Assembly: GCA_015501075.1 (NCBI GenBank)
Contig: JADNYJ010000633.1
Span: forward strand, 1-17,627
Length of the DNA: 17,627 bases
Source: Gymnopilus junonius
Taxonomy: Eukaryota; Basidiomycota; Agaricomycetes; Agaricales; Galerinaceae
Direction of reading: 5' to 3'
The translations under genes were made by a program, and so were the position numbers. Of the stretch, positions 8,888 to 16,207 are shown one piece after another; the first letter of the stretch is position 1; each line of letters begins with the position of its first letter. The notes below the pieces were generated by a model. It was not told where the DNA came from. It did no database searches and was given only the letters and a program-made list of their open reading frames with translations.

Positions 8888-8916
<29 letters not shown>
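8888..8916 (-). repeat. A tail of LINE copy C (29 nt)
   Basis: An uninterrupted run of 29 T on the plus strand, after the conserved 3' end ATCCTTGATTTAAA read on the minus strand. It lies directly against the first base of copy B. Confidence 0.88.
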
Positions 8917-8922
<6 letters not shown>

Positions 8923-9367
8923 AGGATTTGTATACCGGTGCGTGAAAGCAGTCCAGTCGCAGATGTACATACACCCAAGTAATCTACCATTAAACTACGC
9001 CTAGTGCGAGACTGGCTCTCGCGGGCCAACTTAGGACCATAAAACAATGGGCCCGTACTCTCGTTGATGCCCCGACCGAAGGGAGGGGTCCAACAAAGTA
9101 AAAGAAGGGCACTGGAAGGGGGCCCGCCAGCCAAACCCGACAGCCCAGGATGCGCGCATACTGTGTTAGCCACTGAAGGCAGACCATTTCAGGTCACCGA
9201 AGCGGGGGGCCACACTTGTCTGTCGATAGCGCCGGAGCTCCAGAACCCAGACCCCCACCCTCAACCCAGCAAAGCCGAAGCCCGCCAAGTATTAGGACTC
9301 TGTTCTGAGCGCATCCCAGACCGCCATACCCAGCCAACAGGAACAACACCTACCTTGCCCGACCAAG
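8917..9367 (-). other. LINE C 3' UTR
   Basis: Aligns with the copy A 3' UTR. It conserves the G4 motif (9267-9246), the GCGAGA/TCTCGC hairpin (about 9026-9010) and the A-box-like word (8997-8987). No reading frame here is supported. Confidence 0.72.
9246..9267 (-). other. G-quadruplex motif in LINE 3' UTR (copy C)
   Basis: On the plus strand, C runs of 3, 5, 3 and 3 occur with the spacing seen in copy A, so the sense RNA would have G3-N4-G3-N-G5-N3-G3. Confidence 0.68.
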
Positions 9368-10239
9368 TTATCCGACACCCCGAGGGGGGCGGTTGAAGGC
9401 GAATGCCATAGGATTAGCCTTCAAAAAGGATACGAGCTGATCCAGATGAACTGGATAGTCGTGATGGTCGTGCTGGGGACACGTCCGGAACAAATGATCA
9501 CGAGTTTGGGTATGGTGGCCGCACTCGCAACTGGTGGATTCAAGGATGTTGAATCGAGAGTAGTACTCCCCGATGGGAGCATGGTTGGTGATGGCACGAG
9601 TGACCCTTGTAAAAAGAGTCAGGTCGCCTCCGGCGGCTTGAAGCCAGGGACCACCTCATTTGGCCCATGGCTCGAGTTGACCCCCGTTGAGGTCGGTGAG
9701 TGACAGAAATTGTCGCCCTGAGTACGAAGGTTGCTGGAACAGCTCTTGCCAGCCTTTCCCCGGATTATCATCAGCCGCTTTGCGCAGTGAGGCAAGTGAG
9801 TGTGGCATGTTGGGCCCCACCGTGACAGAAAGCTCAGTCGCCATGAGATGAGCCTGGTAGTGGATGCCCCATTTCAAGGAGGATGGGACATGATGAAGGG
9901 AGATGTGGCGGCCAGGACCTCTGGTCCACCACTCTGTAAGGGTGTGGATAACAGCCAAGGAATGAGCTTGGCTGGAATGCACGGAGGCATCGAGTAGACT
10001 CCCCAAAGCCTTAGTGCAGTCTGACATGATAACAATGTAGTCACAATTATCCATGGCACAGGCCCGGACAATTGCAGTACATAGAGAGTAAAGCTCAGCA
10101 TCCTCTGCCAGAGCACTTCCTGCCACGTAGCGAGATGCATGCACCTCGACACCTTGGCGAAACACAAGCGAAGCTGCAATAGCCTGCTTGTTCCAATCAG
10201 TGGGGTGACTACCATTGCTGACACAGACCAGAGTGGATG
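9368..10239 (-). pseudogene. LINE C ORF2, second RNase H copy and C-terminus
   Basis: Begins at the duplication join with CATCCACTCTGG. It holds RNase H with the Glu motif AEDAELYS, the Asp motif IVIMSD, HHVPSSLKWGIHYQAH and the following PHSLASLRKAADDNPGKGW. TGA at 9658-9656 breaks the frame at the position shared with copy A. The same frame then continues through LTLFTRVTRA and the Cys/His motif CECG...HTQTRDHLFRTCPQH to TAA at 9370-9368, which is the best candidate for the genuine ORF2 end. From the join the frame differs from that of the upstream piece because the repeat unit is 308 bp, not a multiple of three. Confidence 0.82.
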
Positions 10240-10547
10240 CTCAGTAAGGGTGCGAATAACAGCCAAGGAGTGACCCTGGCCAGAATGCATGAATGCATCA
10301 AGCAGGCTCCCCAAAGCTTTGGTAGAGTCCGACAAGATAACAATGTAGTCACAATTGTCCATGGCGCAAGCCCAAACAATTGCAGTATGTAGGGAGTACA
10401 GCTCTGCATCTTCTGCAAGAGCACTCCCAGCTGTATAGTGAGATGCATGCACCTTGACTCCTTGGCAAAATACAAGTGAAGCTGCAATAGCCTGCTTGCT
10501 CTGGTCAGCGGGGTGACTGCCATCACTGACACAAACCAGAGTGGATG
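9932..10547 (-). repeat. 308-bp tandem duplication inside RNase H (copy C)
   Basis: Two head-to-tail units, 10547-10240 and 10239-9932, each running from CATCCACTCTGGT to the ACCCTTAC.GAG word. By eye about 53 of 308 positions differ (about 17%) and no indels separate them. Copy A has one unit (about 4248-4556). The units are as different from each other as separate family members. Confidence 0.85.
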
Positions 10548-11032
10548 GTTCCCGCTTTGAAGCCTCCCAGAAGTGGTCTAACCATTCGCGCCAGAGCCCA
10601 ACCTTGTCCTTGGGTGCTGGAGTAATATCAAAGTAAATCCCATGATGTAACTCAAGAAATTGCAAGCCAGGGTGGGCTTCTGGGGCAAAAGGCTCCAGAG
10701 GCTCACTGACAAAGTGGAGTGTGTCATCCACATCCATAACTGTGCCCTGAACTTTAGAGCATTGTGGGGCAGTCATAAAGGCAGTGGAGTGAGGGTGAGG
10801 AGTTGCTCCTTTGGAGAATGGCACACTCAATAAAGAGCACACTGGGTGGGTGTCTGAGAGGGCTGCCATGCACAGTACACCTACTGCAGCAGTACATTTC
10901 AAAACTAAATGAATGGGGACAAGGCCCACAATGGACTCAATCCCCCCTGTAGGGGAGGTGCGAAATACATCCATAATCCAGAGTGCAGCATGCCGCTGCA
11001 TGCTAGTCAGTAACTTGATGGTCCCCTGGCAC
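10240..11032 (-). pseudogene. LINE C ORF2, connection region and first RNase H half
   Basis: Starts at CAGTGCCAGGG, matching copy A about 3768, and encodes KLLTSMQRHAALW, the TSPTGGI region, EPLEPFAPEAHPG and the start of RNase H (VCVSDGSHP, AEDAELYS, ILSDSTKA), in one open frame. The frame continues past the duplication join into the second unit in the wrong frame, giving a nonsense C-terminus to 9874. The segment upstream of 11032 is foreign. Confidence 0.82.
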
Positions 11033-11153
11033 TGACAAAGTCTCTCCCTGCTTCCAAAGTTCACCTTTGCAGAGAATCAGATCTTTTCTTGTCTTTTCTT
11101 GTCTTGTTTTTCTCTTTCTCTCTTGTTTGTAGACATGTTCAGTCATAGGGGTA

Positions 11154-11318
11154 TGTTAGAGTGACTCTCACATGATATGTTACATGTCACAGAGTAGTTA
11201 CATTGTAGCTAAGTCCTCCTGAAGTCCTTAGTTCTTAACTCTGGACTTCAGGTGAGTAGTACATAGTTTCTCCTTGTATTTAGACAGTTCTTAACTCTGG
11301 ACTTCAGTGCTTCTAACA
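11154..11318 (+). repeat. Putative 165-bp LTR
   Basis: Begins TGTTAGA and ends TCTAACA, a perfect 7-bp inverted terminal pair with TG/CA ends. The flanking 5-mers (GGGTA and TTAAG) do not match, as expected if only one LTR of a deleted element remains. It contains a 22-bp direct repeat (11230-11251 and 11286-11307) and an inverted pair CCTGAAGTCC/GGACTTCAGG (11218-11227, 11243-11252). Confidence 0.5.
11230..11307 (+). repeat. Two 22-bp direct repeats inside the putative LTR
   Basis: Identical 22-mers at 11230-11251 and 11286-11307, each starting AGTTCTTAAC and ending GGACTTCAG, 56 bp apart start to start. Confidence 0.85.
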
Positions 11319-11320
11319 TT

Positions 11321-11570
11321 AAGGGCTATGCAGTTATCATCAAGCATCTTTGACTGCACTATGAGAGTCCCATCATCGACATAAGAAAGCAGAGTTGTGT
11401 CAGAAACTGACTCATTCTGCATAAACAGCTTCAGCACTGGTACAAGGAACAGTGCTGAGAGAACTGGGGACAAGGCTGAGCCCTGCCCTATCCCAACATC
11501 AGCCTGCTGGGGGTCAGATTGAAAACTGTTCCAAGCATAAGACATGGAGCAGCTGATGAGGTAAGATGAA
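11321..11570 (-). pseudogene. LINE C ORF2, RT fragment with motifs B and C
   Basis: Encodes SYAWNSFQSDPQQAD, GQGSALSP (motif B) and LLSYVDDGT (motif C) in one frame, closely similar to copy A residues 181-258. Similarity starts at about 11570 (5' truncation) and stops at 11321, at the foreign segment. The open frame extends artificially upstream to 11644 into the 5' region of copy D. Confidence 0.85.
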
Positions 11571-11711
11571 CATCCTTCTTTCCCACAGACCACCACCATT
11601 GCAAAACGTCGATATACTCGCAATGCTGCAACTTTCTTCAACAACCTGCGATCTGGTCCTTGGATAGTGTTTATCGCTATTCAAGTGTGTACACACCTTT
11701 AGTGCAAGTCG
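11571..11711 (+). other. Probable 5' UTR of LINE copy D
   Basis: About 140 bp between the end of copy C similarity and the first ATG of ORF1. No other copy in the window covers it, so its identity is inferred from position. LINEs of this kind carry an internal promoter in the 5' UTR; no specific element is visible. Confidence 0.45.
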
Positions 11712-13651
11712 ATGTCCGAGCAATCATCATCGTCCATGCCCAAGCACCCCTCCCTCTCTGCCTCTGGCAGGCGTTTACTGTCCATCGGAGCTTCGAGTAC
11801 CAAATCCCCAACCCCTGAGGGTTCTTTGTCCTCTCGATCTGTTCGAGAGAGATATGCTTCATCCACCCCTGCTCCTCGTGAGCGGGAGGAGGCTGAGTCT
11901 TGGTCAGCGATACACTCACAGGCCACTACTCCCATTGCTTTGAGGGCTTCATCCCCCGATGTTTCCATGGGGGAGGATGATGATACCGTTCGTTTCCTCT
12001 CCCAAGTGCTTCTCCAGAGCCACTGCCTACTGCCCTTTCCCTCACAGGATCAGAGGGGGACTGGGTTGCTGTGGCGGAGTCACTGAAGACCATTGGTTCA
12101 TTTATGATAACCAACGGTCCTTCTACTTTATCAGGGGCAGATCACCCTGATTATGCTGGCCTTTTCACTAGGATAGTGAATTCAGTCACTTCTTCCCCTT
12201 GGGCCAAGGAGGCCACGGGTGTCAGTGCTCAATCGCCGTCTCTTAGATGGTCAATAGTTCGTAACCTTATCAATTCTGATAGTTCCCTAGCGGACCTCAT
12301 GTATCGAGACCTAGCGAAGACTTGAGGGGAAGCTTCTGCTCCCCCCCGAGCCCTCATCTTCCCAGACTGCCCTCCAAAGCAGACTGGCCCCCACCTCCCA
12401 AGGCACCCGCTCCTGCTCCATCTCATACCAAGCTCCAGCCTCGCAAACAGAAGGCCAAGCTGGTCCCATACCAGAGGCTGCCCCCCCAGGGCCCCCTCCC
12501 ATTCCTCTCTCCTCCCATCCCAAGCGCTCCTTCACCTCAAAACTCCGGACACCAGTTCTGGGGTCCTCGACCCGCGGGTCGCTTACTAATCACTATTTTG
12601 AGCATGCAGTCACTCAAATGGCACCACAAACCTGGACCCCAGTCCCGGACCCTCTCAGGGCCTGTCTAGATCCTCTACCCCAGCCAAGTCTAAAGGGCTG
12701 GACTATGTCATGGTGGGCCCGACATGCCACCAAGTTCTCGTGGTGTTCAATGATCATATGCCAATGAACATCATACTCACTACGCTGGTTGATGAGGTCA
12801 ACCGGATGATGGCCCTCAATCGATTCGACATTCGGATCACTTCTGCAGAGCCCGCCTATCGCAGGTGGGCCCTGCACACCAACCACGTACCCACGACTGA
12901 TGAGCTTATGCTCCTTCAGGGTGCGATCTACAATGTTGTCCAAGGCACCTCTGATGCTAATAAGGAGTTGACACCTTGGGTCAGACTACTGATGTCCAAA
13001 GCCTTCCTGAAGGTTTTAGATGTCCCCTATTATACGGACATCTTCCAGAGGACTCCCACCACCATCGCTGACATTGAGAGAGTGCTCGAAAGGGCCCCCC
13101 TCTTCTCGGGCATTCCTTTTGCGGGGCATGCACACCTCGTACATCAATCAGCAAAGAGCTCTAAGTTTGACTGCTACTTTGAGATCTGGGACTCCCAGAC
13201 TGGATGAACTGTGAAGACGCTTATCAACAAGGCTTTTTGCTACAAGGACGAGCTGCTTTATGTAAAGCCAGCCACTGCCTGACGAGGTGTCCCCATGTGC
13301 CAGCACTGCCAGCACTGGGGTCATCTCACCAAGGATTGTAGGGCCCACTAGCGCCGCTGTGCACGGTGTGGCGGGCCCCATGCCACTGATGAGCATCGCG
13401 CCCTCATGCCTTGCTGTAACCGGCCCCCGCCGGACTCGGACAGTATGCACCACCCCACCCCAGCGGGTGAGCCATGCCCCCACAAGGCCCGCTGCCCCAA
13501 CTGCCAGGGTGAGCACCCTGCCACAGGATGCAACTGCAAGTTCTGGGAACACTGCTTCGATCATGATTGGATCGTAGCCAAATACTGCGAGGTACATGAT
13601 AGATGCACCCTCCAGACCTTGACATCTAACGTCCCTCCTCTAGCTCGATAA
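11712..13651 (+). pseudogene. LINE D ORF1, CCHC protein, frameshifted
   Basis: The only copy with the N-terminus: ATG 11712 opens a Ser-rich start (MSEQSSSSMPKHPSLS) with an acidic SMGEDDD word. A 1-base loss at about 12000-12008 shifts the frame into LSLTGSEGDWVAVAESLKT and on to TGA 12323-12325 (also present in copy B). More losses lie in the C runs at about 12350 and 12370, and 16 bp are missing at about 12388-12395. The core domain runs 12710-13207, ending in TGA 13205-13207 (CGA in A). TGA 13280-13282 and TAG 13349-13351 follow, then an open stretch 13406-13651 with the Cys-rich region CPHKARCPNCQGEHPATGCNC. The first knuckle, CQHCQHWGHLTKDC, is intact at about 13300. Confidence 0.85.
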
Positions 13652-13653
13652 TG
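13649..13653 (+). promoter_or_regulatory. TAATG stop/start overlap between ORF1 and ORF2 (copy D)
   Basis: ORF1 stop TAA at 13649-13651 shares its last A with the ORF2 ATG at 13651-13653, as in copies A and B. Confidence 0.7.
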
Positions 13654-14063
13654 AGAAGAAAGGAGGACGTTAGGATTATTTCGTACAATTGTAACCAGAA
13701 CTATGGTCATATCGATGTACTTCTAGACCATCTAAAAGATTCTTTTGACATTATTTTCTTGCAAGAGCCACCTTGGCATGAGATACGACGTGCCCCATCT
13801 TCGAGAGACCCCGAAGGTGAGGCAGTTATTGGAGCACCGAACCACCCTGATTGGAAGGTAATGGTTCAGCCTGATCCCACTGGGCTCTGGCCGTGCATTC
13901 TGACCTATGTTTTGACAAGGCTGAACCCCTGGCGCCCTGCCATGTGACGTGATCTTATAGATCACCATGACATCATGGCAGTTTCTCTGTTTACCGGAGA
14001 CACTGTTGTTAATCTACTGAATGTATATTCTGATGACAAGCACACAGCTATTGACCTGCTCAC
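13651..14063 (+). pseudogene. LINE D ORF2, endonuclease N-terminal fragment
   Basis: MRRKEDVRIISYNCNQN with the YNCN and LQEPPW motifs, open to TGA 13945-13947 (CGA in copy A, TGA also in B). It then continues in frame as RDLIDHHDIMAVSLFTGDT and VYSDDKHTAIDLLT to the chromovirus LTR. The catalytic GDFNCH and SDH motifs are lost. Confidence 0.87.
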
Positions 14064-14259
14064 TGTTACGACGTTGACGACAGAACCTAATCGGATAAGA
14101 TAAGGTCTGGCGTAGTAGTCGTAGAGGTCGTTCGATGAAGTCCTCTAAGGTATTGTCTTCGACTGAAGAATGCCTTAGTGGTTCAAGTTCGTCTCAGTTG
14201 TTACAAGAGATGTATAATTCTCAAGAACAAGCTAATGTACATCGTAGTCTAGCTACTGT

Positions 14260-14266
14260 TTATATA
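14260..14266 (-). promoter_or_regulatory. TATA box in chromovirus LTR
   Basis: TATATAA on the minus strand, about 256 bp from the LTR start in element direction and downstream of the repeated ATGATCATC words, where a U3 promoter would be expected. Confidence 0.55.
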
Positions 14267-14402
14267 GTTATTTGTGGTTGATAATAATATAATGAAACGG
14301 TGACGAAACAAGGGGAATCGGAAGGGGATGATCATCATAGGGTACTGCGGAAGGGATGATGATCAGAAAGGAAAGATTGTCCTCGTACAAGTAAGAGAAT
14401 GA

Positions 14403-14431
14403 ATGATCATCTTGCGCACGAAGATGATCAT
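14403..14431. repeat. 11-bp inverted repeat in LTR U3
   Basis: ATGATCATCTT (14403-14413), a 7-base loop GCGCACG, then AAGATGATCAT (14421-14431), a perfect palindrome. Related GATGATCATC words occur at about 14327-14336 and a GATGATGATCAG word at about 14355-14366. Confidence 0.75.
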
Positions 14432-14522
14432 GAAGAAACTATAAATAGTAATTGTTCGATAAAAGATAAGAAAAAGGAAAAGACGGGCGCGCGATAAGAT
14501 AACGGGAAAGAGAGTCGTAACA

Positions 14523-14536
14523 TTACCCCCCTACTA
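14523..14536 (-). other. Polypurine tract of the chromovirus
   Basis: On the minus strand AGTAGGGGGGTAA directly precedes the LTR start TGTTACGA, the position and composition of a plus-strand priming site. Confidence 0.8.
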
Positions 14537-14539
14537 AGA

Positions 14540-14560
14540 ATTGAAGCCCCTGGCTTCAAT
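14540..14560. repeat. Perfect 9-bp hairpin beside the polypurine tract
   Basis: ATTGAAGCC, loop CCT, GGCTTCAAT. It lies between the ORF3b stop and the polypurine tract. Its role is unknown. Confidence 0.7.
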
Positions 14561-14575
14561 AATGGGGCTCACCGC

Positions 14576-15763
14576 TCACGTTGTTTTCCCCTCCTCTCCC
14601 TGCCAGGAGTCATGAGCTGCGTCGTACCAGTCGTTTGGCGTGTTGTCGATGTCGTCGACGTTCGCCAATTGTTCCTCTGTGAATTCATAGGCATAGCCTA
14701 CGAACTCCCCGTCACTTCGTCGGATCGGTCGTCGACTACAGTCGATCGAGTTATGGCCAGGACGATACTGGCAGCAGTGGCGGCAGCGGTAGCTACGGCA
14801 GTCTGCCTGCCAGTGGTTCGCGCTGCTGCAAACAAAGCAGCGCCGTCGTGGACTCGGTCGGGGGTTCGTCGGGTTTCGGGCCGGTCGGAAGGGAGTCTGG
14901 GGTCGGGTCGGTAAAGAAGGGGATTCGGTGTAGGAAGGAGGGTGGTTACGGGCGGCGTTCTGGGCAGAGGTCGTCTGCATGGTAGCGAGCGGGTGTCTTC
15001 GGGGGGTGGTGACGGGTGGCATGGTCGGGGGTGGTGCAAGGGAGCGTGTCGGAAGGGGTCCTGGGGAGCGGTCGTCGACTGAGACGGTGTTGATGAATCG
15101 TTCGTCGCGAGGAGGAATGGGCGGATAGGTCTGTGGGGCGACGTTATAAGAAGAGGGAGGAAGGAAGGGTTCCTCTTCGGACCTGATAGCAGACGTGGCG
15201 GCGGGAGGGCGTTCTCCTCGTCGTCTGCTGCTGACGAGGAGAGGGTGAATGGCTCTTTCGAGCCTGAAGCGCGTAAGGGTCTCGAACAGTTGTGTTGACT
15301 TCGTTCGAGACGCCTTGACTATTTCACGGTGGCGCTGGGTTCGGTCGGTTTCATTCTTGAACTGGCGGAGGGTATCCCTAAGGAAGGGATTGGTAATGAG
15401 AACCTCGAGCGCAGTCGAGTAGCGGCGGGGGTGGTCAAGGAACTGTTCGAGTTCCTTGTGGGTCAGCTGTTGAAAATCGACAAAGTCGAGTAAGTTGAGG
15501 AAGTCCTCAACAGAACGGACGGGGGCGTGTACCATAGGGATAGGAGGTGGGTACCTCGTGAATGGAGCATCGTTTGGATCGGGTGAGTCAGAGGAGGAGT
15601 CCGTCTGAGAAAGACGAACTTCGGTTCTAGCACGAGAGGAGGAGGGAGCGGGGGTTGGTTCAAGCGAGGGTGCGTTCGCTTGGGCAAGGCGAGCGCGTAT
15701 TTCAGAGGGTGACAAGTTGGGAGCGGAGGTGGCAGCACGGGTTCGAGTGGAGAAGCGAGGCAT
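14576..15763 (-). CDS. Chromovirus ORF3b, Gag-like protein with two zinc knuckles
   Basis: 395 residues from ATG 15763 (MPRFSTRTRAA); the frame is open 17 codons further upstream to a TAA. The N-terminus is Ser/Pro/Arg-rich. A charged helical block follows (about 85-180: DFLNLLDFVDFQQLTHKELE, then ITNPFLRDTLRQF), then a long Pro-rich linker with PPSY at about 275-278. Two zinc knuckles come next, CX2CX4HX4C (309-322, CFVCSSANHWQADC) and CX2CX6HX4C (327-342), and an acidic tail. These features are those of a nucleocapsid-containing Gag, so RNA binding or packaging is the likely role. It lies downstream of integrase, which is not the normal Gag position. It is in the same frame as ORF3a, separated by one TAA, so both may be one protein of about 543 codons. 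I do not recognise a named family. Confidence 0.8.
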   Translation of the reverse strand: MPRFSTRTRAATSAPNLSPSEIRARLAQANAPSLEPTPAPSSSRARTEVRLSQTDSSSDSPDPNDAPFTRYPPPIPMVHAPVRSVEDFLNLLDFVDFQQLTHKELEQFLDHPRRYSTALEVLITNPFLRDTLRQFKNETDRTQRHREIVKASRTKSTQLFETLTRFRLERAIHPLLVSSRRRGERPPAATSAIRSEEEPFLPPSSYNVAPQTYPPIPPRDERFINTVSVDDRSPGPLPTRSLAPPPTMPPVTTPRRHPLATMQTTSAQNAARNHPPSYTESPSLPTRPQTPFRPARNPTNPRPSPRRRCFVCSSANHWQADCRSYRCRHCCQYRPGHNSIDCSRRPIRRSDGEFVGYAYEFTEEQLANVDDIDNTPNDWYDAAHDSWQGEEGKTT

Positions 15764-15817
15764 GTTTGTAGGAGATGATGAAGGAACTGAGGAGTACTGG
15801 ATGGGCTGGTTCACCTT

Positions 15818-16207
15818 TTATAAGTATTCCAAGTACTCCTCGAGGACTGTTCGCAGTTTCTTGATCAGGCGCCTTGAGGCCTTCTCCTTAGCAGGGGTGA
15901 TCGTTTCAGCTTCCCATCTGTCGTTTTCTCGATCGATCATTCTGGTGGTCACGATGGCGTTCCATTCTTGCTCGCTTTTCCAGGTTATATTATTGGGTAT
16001 TGGTGCGGGAGGTTCCTGTGCGAACTTCCATTCCCAATAAGTGATCCTCATCTGTTCGGGTGTGGGTGGCAGTTTCGGGAAGGTGAGGGTGTCGACTACG
16101 AATGTATCGTTTTGGTGGGAGAGGGGCGTGGTGTTCGAGTTTGTTGTAAAGAGATCGGCCATGAACATGTCGTCGTAGTAAGAGGGGGATGCGGCGTTCG
16201 AGTTCAT
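15818..16207 (-). CDS. Chromovirus ORF3a, unknown 129-residue protein
   Basis: ATG 16207 overlaps the integrase stop as ATGA. The first 45 residues are polar (MNSNAASPSYYDD...). The rest is a Trp-rich and charged helical region, RITYWEWKFAQEPPAPIP, then WKSEQEWNAIVTTRMID and a basic-to-acidic C-terminal helix RRLIKKLRTVLEEYLEYL. It ends at TAA 15820-15818, and the same frame goes on as ORF3b after two codons. I see no catalytic motif. It may be the N-terminal part of a Gag-like protein interrupted by a nonsense change (for example CAA to TAA) or read through. Confidence 0.7.
   Translation of the reverse strand: MNSNAASPSYYDDMFMADLFTTNSNTTPLSHQNDTFVVDTLTFPKLPPTPEQMRITYWEWKFAQEPPAPIPNNITWKSEQEWNAIVTTRMIDRENDRWEAETITPAKEKASRRLIKKLRTVLEEYLEYL
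16204..16207 (-). promoter_or_regulatory. ATGA overlap of integrase stop and ORF3a start
   Basis: On the minus strand, the ORF3a ATG is 16207-16205 and the integrase TGA is 16206-16204. Such overlaps permit coupled reinitiation; function here is inferred. Confidence 0.6.

Larger units (their letters stand above)
11033..11320 (+). mobile_element. Remnant of a copia-like LTR retrotransposon (3' end)
   Basis: Sequence without similarity to other LINE copies. It holds a pyrimidine-rich stretch (11083-11130), then ATAGGGGTA, which resembles a polypurine tract, immediately before a TG...CA-bounded 165-bp segment (11154-11318). That is the layout of the 3' end of an LTR element on the plus strand. 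No protein motif can be read in the 120 bp of internal sequence, so calling it copia rather than gypsy rests only on the short LTR. It sits where copy C has lost about 370 bp of RT. Confidence 0.5.
8888..11570 (-). mobile_element. LINE copy C, 5'-truncated and rearranged
   Basis: Reverse-strand copy from mid RT (11570) to a 29-nt A tail (8916-8888). It is built of three pieces: RT motifs B and C (11570-11321), the connection and RNase H N-terminal half (11032-10240), and a second RNase H copy plus C-terminus and 3' UTR (10239-8917). The first gap, which replaces about 370 bp of RT, holds a copia-like LTR remnant. The second join is a 308-bp tandem duplication. The 5' limit at about 11570 is where similarity to copy A ends. 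Confidence 0.85.
11571..14063 (+). mobile_element. LINE copy D, 5' part only
   Basis: Plus-strand copy with the 5' UTR, all of ORF1 and the first part of ORF2. It is cut at 14063 by the LTR of the chromovirus, which begins TGTTACGA. Copy B continues past the equivalent point (CTTGCTCACTGAGCAG). Its 5' limit is set where copy C similarity ends and is uncertain by some tens of bases. Confidence 0.85.
14064..14522 (-). repeat. 3' LTR of the chromovirus (459 bp)
   Basis: Bounded by TGTTACGA and TCGTAACA, a perfect 8-bp inverted terminal pair with TG/CA ends. A polypurine tract adjoins it on the internal side and copy D adjoins it outside. It is AT-rich in the middle and carries several ATGATCATC-like words and a TATA box. 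Confidence 0.9.

Noticed and set aside
8817..9173. 118-residue minus-strand ORF with a poly-Lys run
   Set aside because: It reads the 3' UTR and A tail of copy C and then enters copy B; the Lys run is the translated A tail.
8881..11064. Possible 7-bp target duplication AGTTCAC at 8881-8887 and 11058-11064 around copy C
   Set aside because: Sequence beyond 11064 does not continue copy B upstream of the join, and LINE C sequence resumes at 11321, so the match is probably chance.
11230..11307. Start of a CRISPR-like or tandem repeat array
   Set aside because: Only two 22-bp repeats, in a eukaryotic LTR-like segment.
11677..11968. Minus-strand ORFs of 80-89 residues that could be the missing 5' part of copy B
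   Set aside because: They are antisense to the ORF1 N-terminus of copy D, whose plus-strand frame continues into ORF1 segments shared with copy B.
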